Source: Eutypa lata (lineage: Eukaryota > Ascomycota > Sordariomycetes > Xylariales > Diatrypaceae). Taken from it: 64,000 bases of DNA. Of this stretch, positions 47,001-59,069 are shown piece by piece. A program made the translations under genes and the position numbers. The notes under the pieces were generated by a model. That model saw nothing but the letters and a program-made list of their open reading frames with translations. It did no database searches and was not told where the DNA came from. The stretch covers positions 682,001 through 746,000 of the forward strand of contig JAKULF010000015.1 of the NCBI GenBank assembly GCA_022661535.1. Direction: 5' to 3'. How positions within the stretch are numbered: the stretch's first letter is position 1; each line of letters begins with the position of its first letter.

Positions 47001-50000
47001 CAGCAGCATTGAAAATAGAAAGAATAAACTATCATAGCAAAATACAAAGATACAGTATTAGCTATCACATAGTCACACAATACGCGGCTGTAGTTTAGAG
47101 TTATTGGCTACTACATATCTTGTTTTTTTATTAATCGTTGCGTGTTTGTTGTTTCCCTGTTGTTCCCCCGCCCGCCCATCTCCGCCCTGGCGTTGAAACC
47201 GAGGAACCTGGAGCCCTGTCGCTACATACATCCATACACACATACATAAATTCCCCGGGCAAGGCAGGCATGGTTTTTCAACGGGCCGCACACCATCGTG
47301 CAGGGTCTGAATACGGTGAGGATCGTCTCATGCCGTGTGTGCGTGCGTGCGTGCGCGCTTGCTTGCCCGCGCCCCGAGACGGAAGACAAAAAAAAAAGCG
47401 ACTGACTAGTCTGCTAGTTACACTAACTATGTAACTAGTTAGAAAATAGACATACATATCCGTTCCGATCTGGAATTCATCGCGATGCGTGGAACATATT
47501 ACAAGCACAGGTATCGGTGTGACGGATGGGACATCTTCCAAGAACAATAATATGCATGTAACTAACTACGTACGTTGTTGATATCAATGCATAATTTTTT
47601 GTTTTTGCTTTCTTTCTCGGTTTTCTTTCTTTCCTTCTTTCTTTTCCCCCCTTGGACTTGGACTTGGACTCAAGAATGACACATCATGAACTTCGGCCAT
47701 CGCCCGGGGGGGGTTTGCTTTCTTTCGCACGCTCTTCTTCTCCAACAAGCCAAGCTTGCTCACGGTTGATCTCTCTCTGTCTCCTACATAGCTCCTGATT
47801 ACGTCTAAGTAGGTAGTTAGCCTCTTCCTTCTTTTCCGTGCTGGCGACCTGGAGAGGTCCACAGTCCACAAGGAGTCGCGATGAAAAGCTGCAAGACCCA
47901 CTCGGAGTACTTTATATGTGGAAACCCAGTCCATGTAGTTATATACGATCTCCAGCAGAGGTTAGCTATATATGTATGCTTGCTTGCTTGCCTGCTTGTG
48001 AGGGAAACCCCGTCGAGGGCATGTATGTATGTAGGTAAACACAAGCCGGACGCTAGTATAGATTCGGTCATTATATCGCCTCGACCAAGCCGTATGTAGT
48101 TATGCACAATCCCATCCTGCCATCCTGCACCTTGATAGCTATGTAGCTAGCGCCTTTTCTTCTTTTTAGTTTCGGAGATAGACACGTGTATAGCGCTCCA
48201 GCTACATAGGCCCGGCGCCCTATGCTACATTAACAAAAGAGAGCGCGAGAGAGAGGGCTTCAGAACCGCGATGAAGAAAGGCCCTTGGTAAAATAGCCGC
48301 TCTAACGGCAGCTACATTTTGTGCGAGAGAAGTAAGGCTATGCAACTGAGCTGCTTGCACGTGGGTGATTACCTACGCTTCAACTACCGAGAACTCTGCT
48401 TTGAGGGGTCGTCAGATTATGCCCCTGTCAACGTCGCATTAGGGGATTTTTTTCTCGCGCACGCTAGGAATATTTCCTGCGTCACGAAACCTTTCTTTTT
48501 TGTATTTGTCCTAATTTTTTCTTTTCTTTTTCTTCTTCTTCCTTTTGTTGCGGCGCTCGGAGACCCGCTAACGGGGGCGGCTACGGGGGGCTTTCAGGGC
48601 CGAAAAGAAGGTAAGGGTGCTAGTATCGCGTACAAATTTCCCGAGCAGATCGAACGAACAAAATATTTAAAGAAAAATAGTTAGGTACATACAAAAGCCA
48701 AGCGAGCTTGAGCCAGCTGTCAACCCACGTCTTCCGACTGGTTCTAACGTGAGACGTCCTAGCTCCTCGCGAGAAAGAGGCATGCACTGATCGCCCAGTG
48801 GGTTCCGTAGCGTAGCAAGCGCGTTGGAGTGCGCCAGGAAGCTACTTAACTACTAGTAGGTAGGGGGGTCTGGGAGGGGATCTGCGAGTTTACCGCATGA
48901 TACCTGCAGGAGGCGATCGACGTACCTAGCACCTAGGTAGTATAATAACTACATATACAAAGTAGCAGCAGGCTCAAGATACCTAGCTAACAGACTCCTA
49001 CATACGTGAAATGGTCTTGCATATAACTGCTCCTGCCGAAACAAACTGCCAAGGGGACGATTAAGCGGGTGTGATTCTGATAAGGGTATGGAGTTCGTTT
49101 CCTGAAAAGCCTCTTCGGGACGTGAGTGTGTAAGTAGTTACCTAGTTAGCTTGCAAGCTAGCCGCGACGGTGCAGTTGATAAACCGGTTGCTACCCGTGA
49201 TGTTCCCGTGATCGCCGGATACTTAATGGCCAACTTCCGAAGAGCCGCGCAGTCTTTTCACGGCGCCCCCCTATCTAAGTATTCATGCGCTACTATAGAG
49301 AGACATATTGATTGATTGATAATACCTGGATGTAGCGTTGGAGTCTTAGCTCTAGAGTCTAGGTAGTTCAGGGGGGCGTTCGAGGGGCATTCTCGTTTGT
49401 CTGTCCGTCACATGTTTAAAAGTTCGTGTCTCCATTGAAACCCTCTTCGGTGTGTTTCAATTACGTGACCGGCCACTCCGTGAGCTAGCTTTGGTGGTGA
49501 GAGAGTTGAGGCTCAAACAGGACGCTATTCCTCAGGTGCCCCTGGTCCCTTAGAGGTGCTATTAATCGAAATCCACTGCTTCGGCCCGGCGAAGCATCTT
49601 TTCGTGATATTTTGATGCGTATACCGACCATCTTAATGGAATTTAGCGTACAAGGACTTTTCAGCCAATCAATATCTACCCACAGTGACAGCTGTTAGTA
49701 TCTGTGTAGTTAGCGAGATAGCCAGTTATTTATTCGCTTTTTTTTTCTTTCATCAGCCCGTCAGTATAATGATGGGCATGATGCAAAAACCAAGCTTGCG
49801 AGCCCGCTTCACGTCGCATTGCTGATCTTTTGTTGGTTCTTGCGCCGCTTGACCAATCGGCAAGCTCCGTCTGTTAAATATACAGCTGTTTAGATGCCGA
49901 CGACGACGACATCAAAACCCTGGTGGCCTAAACAAGCCCCTTAGACGTAATATGCTCGAAATGCTATGTTTCGCATTGTGATCTCTATCGTGATAGACTA

Positions 50001-51276
50001 GCTTATGTTGCAGGTTAGCTCCATCGCCGAAGCGGGTGGCGAAGCTTCTGTGTGTAGCACCTGCAGTACCCCATAAGGGGCGCCTAACTTACAGGGCATG
50101 AGATACCTTGTCTACATTATATCCTAGTAGCGCCCAGAGCTGGTATTGTACAACCGATAGATCGCAGTAAGACGCAGACTTGGTGTCTTCCGTTTAGCTA
50201 TCTTCCAACTAGAGTTTCATTCTATTCATACGGGTTGGTATCGTTTCAAACGGTGTAGATGATTCCATACCGCTAGGGAAACGCTCAGCTAGCTAGCTGT
50301 CGAGGACTCTGCGGGTTGTGGCTGCAAATGTTGGTTGACATCAACTGCATCCTAAATTCCTGATGGGCGGAAAAGGTACCCGCATTATCTGATGCCACGC
50401 CACGGCTCCTTTGCAAACAAGAGCAAGTGCTAGTCGTAAGAAGGCACTGATAATCTCTCCTATTCGTTCATACGTGATCTTCACCTCTGATAACAGCGAG
50501 TGAATCTCGGGGTAAGAGCTAAAACCGCTGTCCAACTGCATGAGATGGTGATGAGTGTGATAGTAGGTGGGTCTTGGCAACAACTTCGCTTGGAGATGTC
50601 GTATTAACAGACCTGTTAAGATACCATTTCCCTGTCCTAGAACCCCTATATCGACATCGTGCTATTACGTCGCCACATCTCAGCAGGGACAACGTGGACA
50701 AGCTGCAACCGTATTGACCAACCAGTCTCTTGGGAGCCTCGCCCACCCTGTTCTGCTGACTCGTGTGTGGGCAATCGAATTGGCTGTGATGACTTAGAAG
50801 GACCTCCGTGCTTGCAGAGAAGGCTCTCTGCAGCTGCAGGCGTACAGATCTGTTAACAAATATGCAATCACACCGCCTTATGATTACAGTGCTCGTCGGG
50901 TGTTTGAGTGCAGGAGAACCACCGAGGTATGTATTATATCCTATGAGGGTTTTTGGTAGGGACCGCCACGTACGTAAGTACCCCTTTGTACCGAAATATT
51001 CCATCACCCACCCCTGTCATATCATATAGGTACCACCCCTAGTCTTAAATGGTCTTATTAAGTTGTTCAGATCTAGGTACGGTACGGCACTGCGTAGATG
51101 TGGACCAGAGGTCTCGTCGACCCTTTTGTTTAGTCAGTCCAGGTTCACTATAAGTGTATCGGTTTAGGACAAGTGAGGGCGAGTTTATTTTATTTTCAGG
51201 GTGTGTTTACTCTTGCAATGCACCCGGGCCTTCGGGATTGTAAAGTTGGACAGAGGAAACCGAACGGTGGGAAACG
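44007..51276. other. 7.3-kb gene-free region downstream of the Myb gene
   Basis: No supportable gene. It contains simple repeats (CT run near 45073-45092, CCTG run near 46152-46176, GGC run at 46566-46591), TACCTA/TAGGTA motifs, and several short open frames without ATG or family resemblance. The longest, 162 codons on the minus strand at 50519-51007, could not be linked to any protein. Confidence 0.55.
46566..46591. repeat. (GGC)n microsatellite
   Basis: About eight tandem GGC units in non-coding sequence. Confidence 0.85.
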
Positions 51277-52662
51277 TCACCGGCTAGTAGGCCGAAGGTA
51301 TTGAAAGTAGCTGTCGAGCTCATTTCTCTTCAGCGTTACATTTTCTTCAGCCAATGTAATCAGTTGCTTGTGAGTTGGCAGCGCTAGCGAAGGATCCAGG
51401 TAATCTGCTATTTCGACAAGCCAACCATTGAAATCGTGGATTTCTGTTTTCTTCCCTGCTTGGGCATCCTGGAGCATTGAGCTCCTATTTTCTGATACTT
51501 TGGCGGCAGCTTTATAAAACATTTGTTGAAGGCGAGGACTAGAAAGTCGCTGTAGCAACTCGTCTTTTCTAGTTTGTAGAGATGCGTCGTTATCATCTTG
51601 TAAGATGCCGTCGGTGCTCGGGTCAAGAATTAAAGCCGTGAGCACCTGGCTTGCTTCGTCGATCAACCGATCTATTATAACAAGGAGTAAGTCATCACGT
51701 TCGATGATGATTTCGCCATTTTTGCAGCGCAAGATAGCTGTCAGGGGATTAATTATCGAGTTCATAACCAGTTTTTCAAGTTGCGCTATCCACAAGTCTC
51801 CTGTTGAAACTGAATGACCATCAAGGCCTGGTCCGTTGACGATCTGGTTGAGAAGATAGTTTTCTCTAGAGCTACTCCTGTCATTCATTATTACAGGTCC
51901 AACGAGAACTTCGGCTAGCGATGCATGCAGGCTTCGGAAGGGCCCAAGCGATGTGACACCATGTGTGGTGACACAGGCGATCCAGTTGGGACCTGAGCCC
52001 TGTGGAAATCGAGCCTCGACGTATGCATTACCCGACGGTGGCCATAGTTTGCACATGCCGTTGTGTACAAAGGCAACGCTTGATTCATTGCCCAAATATC
52101 TGCGAAGCTTGTCGACTTGCGGCATGCAATCCGGTGCTTTAGTGGAAATGATGAGATTGGCTATACGACCACCGAATGCTGGTTCTTTCACGGGTCCCGC
52201 GAGTGGTGCTTGGTCTGTCCACCACTCGATATCGAAGTTGGTGATCTTCTCACTCTTCCCTAGTGCCGTCATCTCGATTCCCGGGTCTGACAGCCAGTGC
52301 TCGAGGAGTTCTTTCCGATGAACTACTAGTGTGATCGGAGGCCGGTTCACTTGTTTGGCTAAGGAACTTGCAAATAAGCGACCAAGGTTTCCCACGCCTA
52401 GGATATATATCCGACGATTTTCCAGGACATCGACACCCCCCTTTTCTTTCTTATCGTGAGGGGGGGTGTTGGACGACGGGCCAGGCAAGTTTGCTGGTGT
52501 CCACGCGTATAGCTTGGATGGTTTAGAGGTGTCTTGGAGAAGTTCCTGGAGCCATCTTGCTGGCATCTGCCTCGAAAGCGTATGTGAGAAGGCCATCTGC
52601 GACACGTTCAACAGGCGGCCGCGATATGCCTGGATGGTTCTTCCGTACCCAATTAGGCCCAT
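51277..52662 (-). CDS. 2-dehydropantoate 2-reductase (ketopantoate reductase, ApbA/PanE family)
   Basis: A single 461-aa frame from ATG 52662. An N-terminal extension of about 80 residues, possibly for targeting, precedes a Rossmann fold with the GxGxxG nucleotide loop at residues 89-94 (LGVGNLG). The family catalytic Lys is in NLIISTKAPD, and the ApbA C-terminal domain contains the expected KLVMNSIINPLTAI helix. The family reduces ketopantoate to pantoate with NADPH in pantothenate and coenzyme A synthesis. Fungal genomes usually have several paralogues, many longer than the bacterial enzyme of about 300 aa, so this one may have another 2-keto acid substrate. It stands alone between large intergenic regions. 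Confidence 0.9.
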   Translation of the reverse strand: MGLIGYGRTIQAYRGRLLNVSQMAFSHTLSRQMPARWLQELLQDTSKPSKLYAWTPANLPGPSSNTPPHDKKEKGGVDVLENRRIYILGVGNLGRLFASSLAKQVNRPPITLVVHRKELLEHWLSDPGIEMTALGKSEKITNFDIEWWTDQAPLAGPVKEPAFGGRIANLIISTKAPDCMPQVDKLRRYLGNESSVAFVHNGMCKLWPPSGNAYVEARFPQGSGPNWIACVTTHGVTSLGPFRSLHASLAEVLVGPVIMNDRSSSRENYLLNQIVNGPGLDGHSVSTGDLWIAQLEKLVMNSIINPLTAILRCKNGEIIIERDDLLLVIIDRLIDEASQVLTALILDPSTDGILQDDNDASLQTRKDELLQRLSSPRLQQMFYKAAAKVSENRSSMLQDAQAGKKTEIHDFNGWLVEIADYLDPSLALPTHKQLITLAEENVTLKRNELDSYFQYLRPTSR

Positions 52663-54664
52663 TGAGATATAACTATCGTGACGTATGAAAAACGCCCGTC
52701 TCGTAAGTTGCCAGGACGATTGTTCATGAATTATAAGATGTTCCTACTCTTGTTATAACTAAATAAAAGCAACTTCGAACGTCAAGTAACTTCGATTTCG
52801 GCTCATCGTAGTTATCTCAAGGTAGTTGAATGTAAGTGTTAACTATGTAGGATAGTTATTTAGGGCGCTTTGGTTATCGAACAGTACCAGGACCCGCTGG
52901 CCACACCTGCTCCCAGCTGACACCGGTAACTGGCAAACAGTGCACGTCACGTATCAGATTGCATGCTGTGACTAACCAACATACCTACATAAAGATGCCA
53001 ACATACAACTTCAAGCCCTGAAGAGAAGATGAGAGAGAAATGGCCATATCACTCGAGAGGTCAATAGGCGAGAAGCACCTTATAAATGTATCATCATCTA
53101 CCCCAGTTGATCAAATATTGAGGGATATAGTCAGAATAGGACAACACGTCACCGGGCCCCTTACCTGCTGCGCCTAGACCTTCTTTCATTGACGTTCTTG
53201 TCAAGATACATCGTGAAATATATACTCGACCTTGTTTTCCAAGTACCACCATATTTCTATTGCTGACATGCAGAAGCACTGTTGTTACATTGACACTACC
53301 CTTGCAATCCGATAGGTGGATTGAGAATCACCGGGCCCAACTTGTGGCCGCAGGAGCTATCAGACGGCCATAGTTGTTTTTCAGCTTCAATACATCACCA
53401 CAATTGGGCTTTTAGATAGCCAAGCCGGACGGACTGTCGATTGTATGACGCAGAGGCTTGGTGCTGTCAACCGACAACAACACCGCGTCAGGGGACAGAA
53501 ATATCTTCGGGGGGGAGACCAATGGCTTCAGGATAGCGTCTCGTCTCAACGCCTCGAGTAGATTGACGAGCGAGGTTTATCAAACCAAGTGGTCCATATA
53601 TCCACTTGCCCAGATGATCGGGAATATCACTTTCGATTTGATCGTAGACTTCGAGATAGCATCGAGCAACCTTTTCAGAGACGCAGACACTACTTCACTG
53701 CTACAGGTCAGCTTAAGGGGAGTAGCTCGTCTTAGGGCCTCGCTGAAATAGACCACGGGTGTGAAGTCTATCAACCAGCAAGATCCCGGAACACTCGTAT
53801 ACCAATATCGAGCTTGTTTGGCCTTTATTATATGTCTCGCCGGAATTTTATGGTAGTGAGGAAGAAGGTTTTCGGAAAGGCGAGAAACGACGATAACACG
53901 AGGCAAGGCGTGAAGAGAGTGGATTATTATTAAACTCGAGCCTTGGGTGTCCGAGGGTGAACAAGATAGAGATGGCTACAGAAGTGGCCGCTTTGTTAAA
54001 AGTAGGATAAGCGACCCTCTACTACTTCTCTCACTTCCTATCTCTTTCGCCCCCTTCACACTCCCCACAAACTAATTCCCGAGTAGCTAGATATATGCCT
54101 TGCCAATATGCTCATATACTAACTTATATTTATAAGTTCACATGTCGAGGATTCTAGCCATTTAGTGCTTCTCAGGTTTAGTGCTAAACGGATAGCTGCA
54201 CCCAGAAGAGGAGGAACGTCGGTTTGGCCAGTTGCCATTTGCTTTCTGTTTGCAATAATCAGCTGGCACCCGATGGTCAGGAAGACGCAGCCTGCGACCT
54301 TTCTCATTGTCTGGGTAGGTCTTAGTAGCGAGCCTCTGCCTAAGTAGAAACCTTGATACAGATTAGCAGTTCTCAGGCATCTATCAAGTAGCTACATACG
54401 TCAAATATAAATATTGCTTCCTTCATCCCTTTGCTACCTCTAGACAAGGAGTTTCTAACTATGGGGCTCTTTCGATTCGGTACCTAGCTCGCCATACAAT
54501 ATCATATTGTCTTACCTACTTAGTTCCCCTACTTCGTGGTGCGTTCCTTTCTACTACCACCCTGTTGCAATACTACCCCCCGAGCCAATGCCACTAACTA
54601 GCACGATTCACCTCCGCATGCTACAGTAACCAAACAATTTCCTTGTACTCATTCATTCACCAAA
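52663..54664. other. 2-kb intergenic region
   Basis: No gene could be supported. Overlapping open frames of about 97 and 108 codons on opposite strands at 53458-53906 lack a recognisable family. Polypyrimidine-rich sequence at about 54400-54660 precedes the oxygenase-like gene. Confidence 0.55.
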
Positions 54665-56658
54665 ATGCCTAAATTTCGCCATGATGCTCCTGTTTGCATC
54701 CCGGATGCCGAGACGTTGGACAGTCTCTTAGGCGTTACCTGCGATCGGAAACCCGACATCAAGACTATCCACATGCTTGACGAATCCGAGAAAAAGCGAA
54801 CAGGGCTTGTGACTCTTGGGAAGCGAACGACGGACATTGAAGGCGATCCTGAAGGGATTAGGTATCGTTGGGCAGGGAATATTGCACACCCTCAACATCC
54901 AAGCTTTGTGAGGTTTCCTTCACCTTCTGACTTAAACTTATGATCACTGCTAACATGATCTAGAGCACCGTACTCAAGCCTATCTTCAGTGAGCTCATTG
55001 CTACTGAGTTCACCCCGAGCCAAGCACTGATTCGCATTTCCAACATGCTCGCTCGTGTCCCTCAAGATGACATGAATATTATTGCCAAGGAAGAAAGCGA
55101 GCATCATGAATACGAGGTTGTTGCGGAGAACGACGAGGAAGTTACCATCTGTTTTCGTCTTGGAGACAGGAGAGTTCGCCTAATGCAAGCTCTCGACATT
55201 GACATGAAAGACTCGAACTCCTACACGGACTGTAGTCGATCTAAGCGCTGCGAGGAGCGAGCAGCAGACCTTGTCCAGGAAAGTCGAATGCCCATCGACG
55301 TCCAGCAATACCTGATGGCCAAGATACTGAAAAATGCCCCGATGCCAGAATTATCTAAGAAAAAGCAAGAAGGGTTCTTCCATAGTCTCCGTTCGTCCGC
55401 ACAACAGCAATACTGGATGGAAATGTCGGCATACGAGCGTAAAGAAGTCCGCCAACTTGCAGCTCAAAAGCACGAAGACCTCGAGACACAACTGATGCTG
55501 GTACGTGCCAACTGGAGAAGTCACTGGAGAAACAACCGGAAAGACAAAGACTATTTCCAACAGTACGTCACGGACGAGTGTGCTGCAAAGCAGGTTCTGC
55601 AGCTCGTCGATGAGGATATTTTCATCGTGACGGATGCAAACCGGAGAGTCATATTCGCCAACTTCGAAAAGCTCTGCCAGGCCATGTTCGACCAGGAGGT
55701 CGCTGATCTCCTAGCCCGAGCCTACGACATGTGGTCGTTTTTCGTCGCATTGCCGTATCCCGAGTCGAAGCGGCATGTGGTTGACAACTGGGTCCGAAAA
55801 ATCCACCCGGAACTAGATCCGGAGAGAGCTACAGTGGGAGATCTCCCTGTAGCGAAGATGGCAATTGCCCACTATGGGTGTTGGTCGATGCAGACCGATC
55901 CTTATGGAGAGTTTGTTATTCGGACAGCCGACTCGCGATGTGGCCAGATTATCCGCCAGGTAGAGTATTCCAAGCCGCTAGCATACATGACGATGTTTCA
56001 GAAGGCCGTACTAGGTAAAGCTAGCGAGCTCATCAGATTTCTCATAGCATCCTTGGATCCTGATTTATACTCGCAGTACTGCGAGGTATGGGATAACATG
56101 CCCGATGACCAAAGAATAACCACCAACGAACGTGACTTCCTCACTCTCTTTGCAGTGGGAATAAACGGGTATACTCAGCGTCACAGAGACGACCATGACT
56201 TCTTTAAAGGTATGGCCGGCCTATGTACCTTCGGAGACTATGTTGGTAAGTCGCAGGCAGTCAGTACTCGTGGAAAGACAGCCCCCCTTTTAACGAACGT
56301 TATAGGAGGCGCGTTGTGCATTCCGCAACTTGGGATCAAGGTCCCGTATTGGCCCGGTACATGTGCTGTTGTACGAGGCGATGATATAGACCACTATATT
56401 GAAGATTACTCCGGCACGCGGTTCTTTACGATAGGAACACATCATGAGAGCTCCCGTCGTTCCGCATGGCGCAAGTTAGGACGGGTAGGCTTAGAGTGCA
56501 AGGAGGAGAAGAGGAAAGAGGAGGTGATGAGGGAAATCCCACCCTGTGTCAACACCTGGTATGACAAGGATGATCTCGAGTGGACAAACGAGGAGCTCCA
56601 CGGACCGGCGGCCTTGCCCTTGTACGGTAGTGGCACTACCACCAGTGGTGAATTATGA
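54665..56658 (+). CDS. Putative Fe(II)/2-oxoglutarate oxygenase-like protein (fungal family)
   Basis: Exons 54665-54907, 54964-56245 and 56306-56658 encode 625 aa. The second intron (56246-56305, GTAAGT to TATAG) is a multiple of three and has no stop, so it can be read through. Removing it creates the continuous DYVGGALCIPQLG segment expected of the fold. The N-terminal 370 residues are helical and charged, without a known domain. The C-terminal part has double-stranded beta-helix landmarks: an HxD pair at His488/Asp490 (QRHRDDHDF), a glycine-rich turn, LGIKVPYWPGTCAVVRG, a distal His at about 538 (DDIDHYIEDY) and an Arg at about 547 (GTRFFTIGTHHESS). This resembles orphan fungal dioxygenases related in pattern to TET/JBP-type enzymes, but membership is inference. 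Substrate unknown. Exon 1 starts with MPKFRHDAP after a C-rich leader. Confidence 0.72.
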
Positions 56659-58058
56659 TGATGATGCAAGGAAGCCTATGCGTAGCTTTCACTACGGGAT
56701 GATAGTTTGACGGAACACGTGACGGGTGTATTGAAGAAGGCTGCCCTCTTGTGTAATTGATATAATAGTCACGACTAGATAGATAATCTAATAGATCGTA
56801 TCAGAGAACGGTCCCTTTTAGTAGTTGATGAAGGCTACCTAGACTAACATAGAATATTCTCATAACCGGAGTAACCGTTTTCTTGATTATATATCTAGAA
56901 TAAGTATAGGTTCCGCTTGTGTCAAGCGTGTCAAGCGTGTCAAGCGTGTCAAGCGTGTCAAGCGTGTCAAGCGTGTCAAGCGTGTCAAGCGTGTCAAGCG
57001 TGTCAAGCGGTGTCCTACCTACACGACTAGGTGATATATAGCCCTGGAAAAGCTCGACGTCGGTAATTACATGATATTCTAAAAATAGACGGCTCGTACA
57101 TGAAAATATCTTATCAATTACAACCTTGAACTTTCGCCCAGAAATTTTCCAAAAATACAATCATATCATAAAAACAAGACACAAGCCTATCAGAGCGGGA
57201 TGCTCTTCACCTTGGCCAATCAAGCCTCCCCTCTGCCGCTTCTACTCTCTCACGGCAGCATTCGAGATGACGAACGAGAAAGAAAGAAAATAAAAAATGG
57301 AGAAGGAAAAAAAAAAGGTAAGAAAAACATACATCCTTGAGAATACGCAAGAACAAACTGTTACCAAGATTGGTTGGTGGTTTGTCTCTTTCTGTACTCG
57401 GACGCTCTCATTCCATAGTTATGCCGGCAAGTCAAGCATCCGTAGATGAAAAAGCAAAGCAAAGCCAACGACCAGGAGCTGTTTAGCCGCGCCCCTGGCG
57501 CTAGCTCGCCACCCACCATATAACCAACCATTTTACCGGTAATGAGGAAAGCGGGCTCAACTTGCACATCTTAGCACCACCAGATAGATTGGCCCACAGA
57601 CCCAATGCGAACGGGAAAATAGACAAGCTTTTAATTAATTCGAGATATGGCGGCATGAACGTCCCTGCATGGCTCTAGTTAGATCCCTACCCATGGGGGG
57701 AGGGGGAGGGAGGAAAGAGGCGGGCGGCGAAATATGCCGGGTTGACAAAATAGGGAGGATGAGTGGGTAAGGAAAAGGAGGGAGGAAGATAGATATAATA
57801 TAATAACCCTATGTCATAGAAAAGAAAGAAAGGAGACAAGAAAAAGAGGAATCATCCTGGAACCTATCTAACAAGCTAAGATCACCCACCGCCACCACCA
57901 CCACCACCACCACTAGTCAAATAGGAGTAAGACAGCACAGCAAATCAAGTGGCCAGCAGCAACACTTTCAAGTATAGAATCGCTCGCACGCACGTCACAA
58001 GCAACACTGTTTCGTTAGTAGCACCGCAGAGCAAGAACACACACACAAAAAGCCCACA
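56659..58058. other. Intergenic with minisatellite
   Basis: About 1.4 kb containing the 9-bp tandem array at 56921-57010 and a CCA trinucleotide run near 57890-57913 upstream of the LPMO-like gene. No gene supported. Confidence 0.6.
56921..57010. repeat. 9-bp minisatellite, ten copies of GTCAAGCGT
   Basis: Nine perfect tandem copies from 56921 to 57001, then one variant ending in GG. On the minus strand it reads as Leu-Asp-Thr repeats inside an open frame (56801-57160), but that frame has no other protein-like content. Confidence 0.95.
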
Positions 58059-59069
58059 ATGCGGACCACGATCGCCATCCTCGCCTCGCTCCCTCCCCTG
58101 GCACTCGGCCACGGCCTGATCAGCTCGCCTCCGGCGCGGACCCCGGGCGAGGCCACCGTGGCGGCGTGCGGACCGAAGATCCCCGCCGAGATCACGTCGG
58201 ACCCGACGTCGCACGTGGAGGGGCTCCCGGAGCTCGGGGCGGCCGACAACTTCGACCCGGCGGTATGCAACGGTAAGTTCAAAGTTCAAAGTTCAAAGTC
58301 AAAGTCAAAAGCAAAAGCGATTTCAGGCGTGTGTTTCTTTTTTTTTTTCCTTTTTTTTTTTTTTTTCACTCCTAGACATGACATGACATGACCTGGGACT
58401 TTCCGAATCATTGCTAGCTAGATAGACTATCTATCTATCTATCTATCTGTCGTTAAACGGGGAAATTAGGTTACTGACATTAGATGTGATGTCTGCATCT
58501 GCAGTGTGGCTCTGCAAGGGCCAGCAGTTCGCCGACAACGCGGCGAACGTGCAGGTCTACGCGCCCGGCGAGGTCGTCCCCATCCAGGTGGACCTGACGA
58601 TCCCGCACGTGGGGAGCGCCAACGTGAGCGTCGTCGAGACGGCCACCAACGCCGTCCTCGGGCAGCCGCTGCTGTCGTGGCCCAGCGGCTACGCCGACGA
58701 GCGCGAGTTCTACGCCGGCACCACGCCCGCCGACCAGACCGACTTCAGCGTCACCATCCCGGACGATCTGGGGGGGAAGTGTGCCGAGGCTGGCGCTTGT
58801 GTAAGTTTTTTCCTCCTCCTTCTTCTTCTTCTTCTTCTTCTTTTACATTCTTTCACCTCTGTTTGCAGTTTCTCCTTCATCCTACATACCTAATATAATG
58901 TGGCCCCGTTTGCTGTGTCTGTCCGTCTGGAGTCTGTCTGTCTGTCTGTCTAGGTATGTGCTGACCTGAGGAATAAAATCGACCGCAGGTGATCCAATGG
59001 TGGTGGTACGGCACGGGAGCGAGGCAGACGTACGAGTCCTGCGTTGACTTCACCGTCTCCGAAGCTTAG
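58059..59069 (+). CDS. Secreted LPMO-like protein (histidine-brace candidate)
   Basis: Exons 58059-58272, 58505-58800 and 58989-59069 give 196 aa. The signal peptide MRTTIAILASLPPLALG ends just before His18, so the mature protein would start with His. An N-terminal His is the hallmark of copper histidine-brace enzymes. A second candidate His is in TIPHVGSANVSVV. Six or more Cys residues and the C-terminal QWWWYGTGARQTYESC core support a disulphide-bonded extracellular beta-sandwich. This resembles chitin-binding/LPMO-type (AA10/AA11-like) fungal proteins of the PF03067 type. The likely role is oxidative attack on chitin or plant or fungal polysaccharide; exact family is uncertain. The first intron includes a GTTCAAA repeat and a long T tract, the second a CTT repeat. 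Confidence 0.83.

Noticed and set aside
48319..48684. 121-codon plus-strand frame with a hydrophobic stretch
   Set aside because: Non-ATG start, the hydrophobic part comes from a T/C-rich tract, and nothing is recognisable.
50341..51007. Overlapping minus-strand frames of 80 and 162 codons
   Set aside because: Weakly protein-like but no family, no clear splice joining them and no supporting context.
53458..53906. Opposite-strand frames of 97 and 108 codons
   Set aside because: Mutually overlapping, starts not convincing, no motif.
56921..57010. Tandem array considered as a CRISPR-like repeat
   Set aside because: Units are contiguous 9-mers with no spacers, in a eukaryotic genome; it is a minisatellite.
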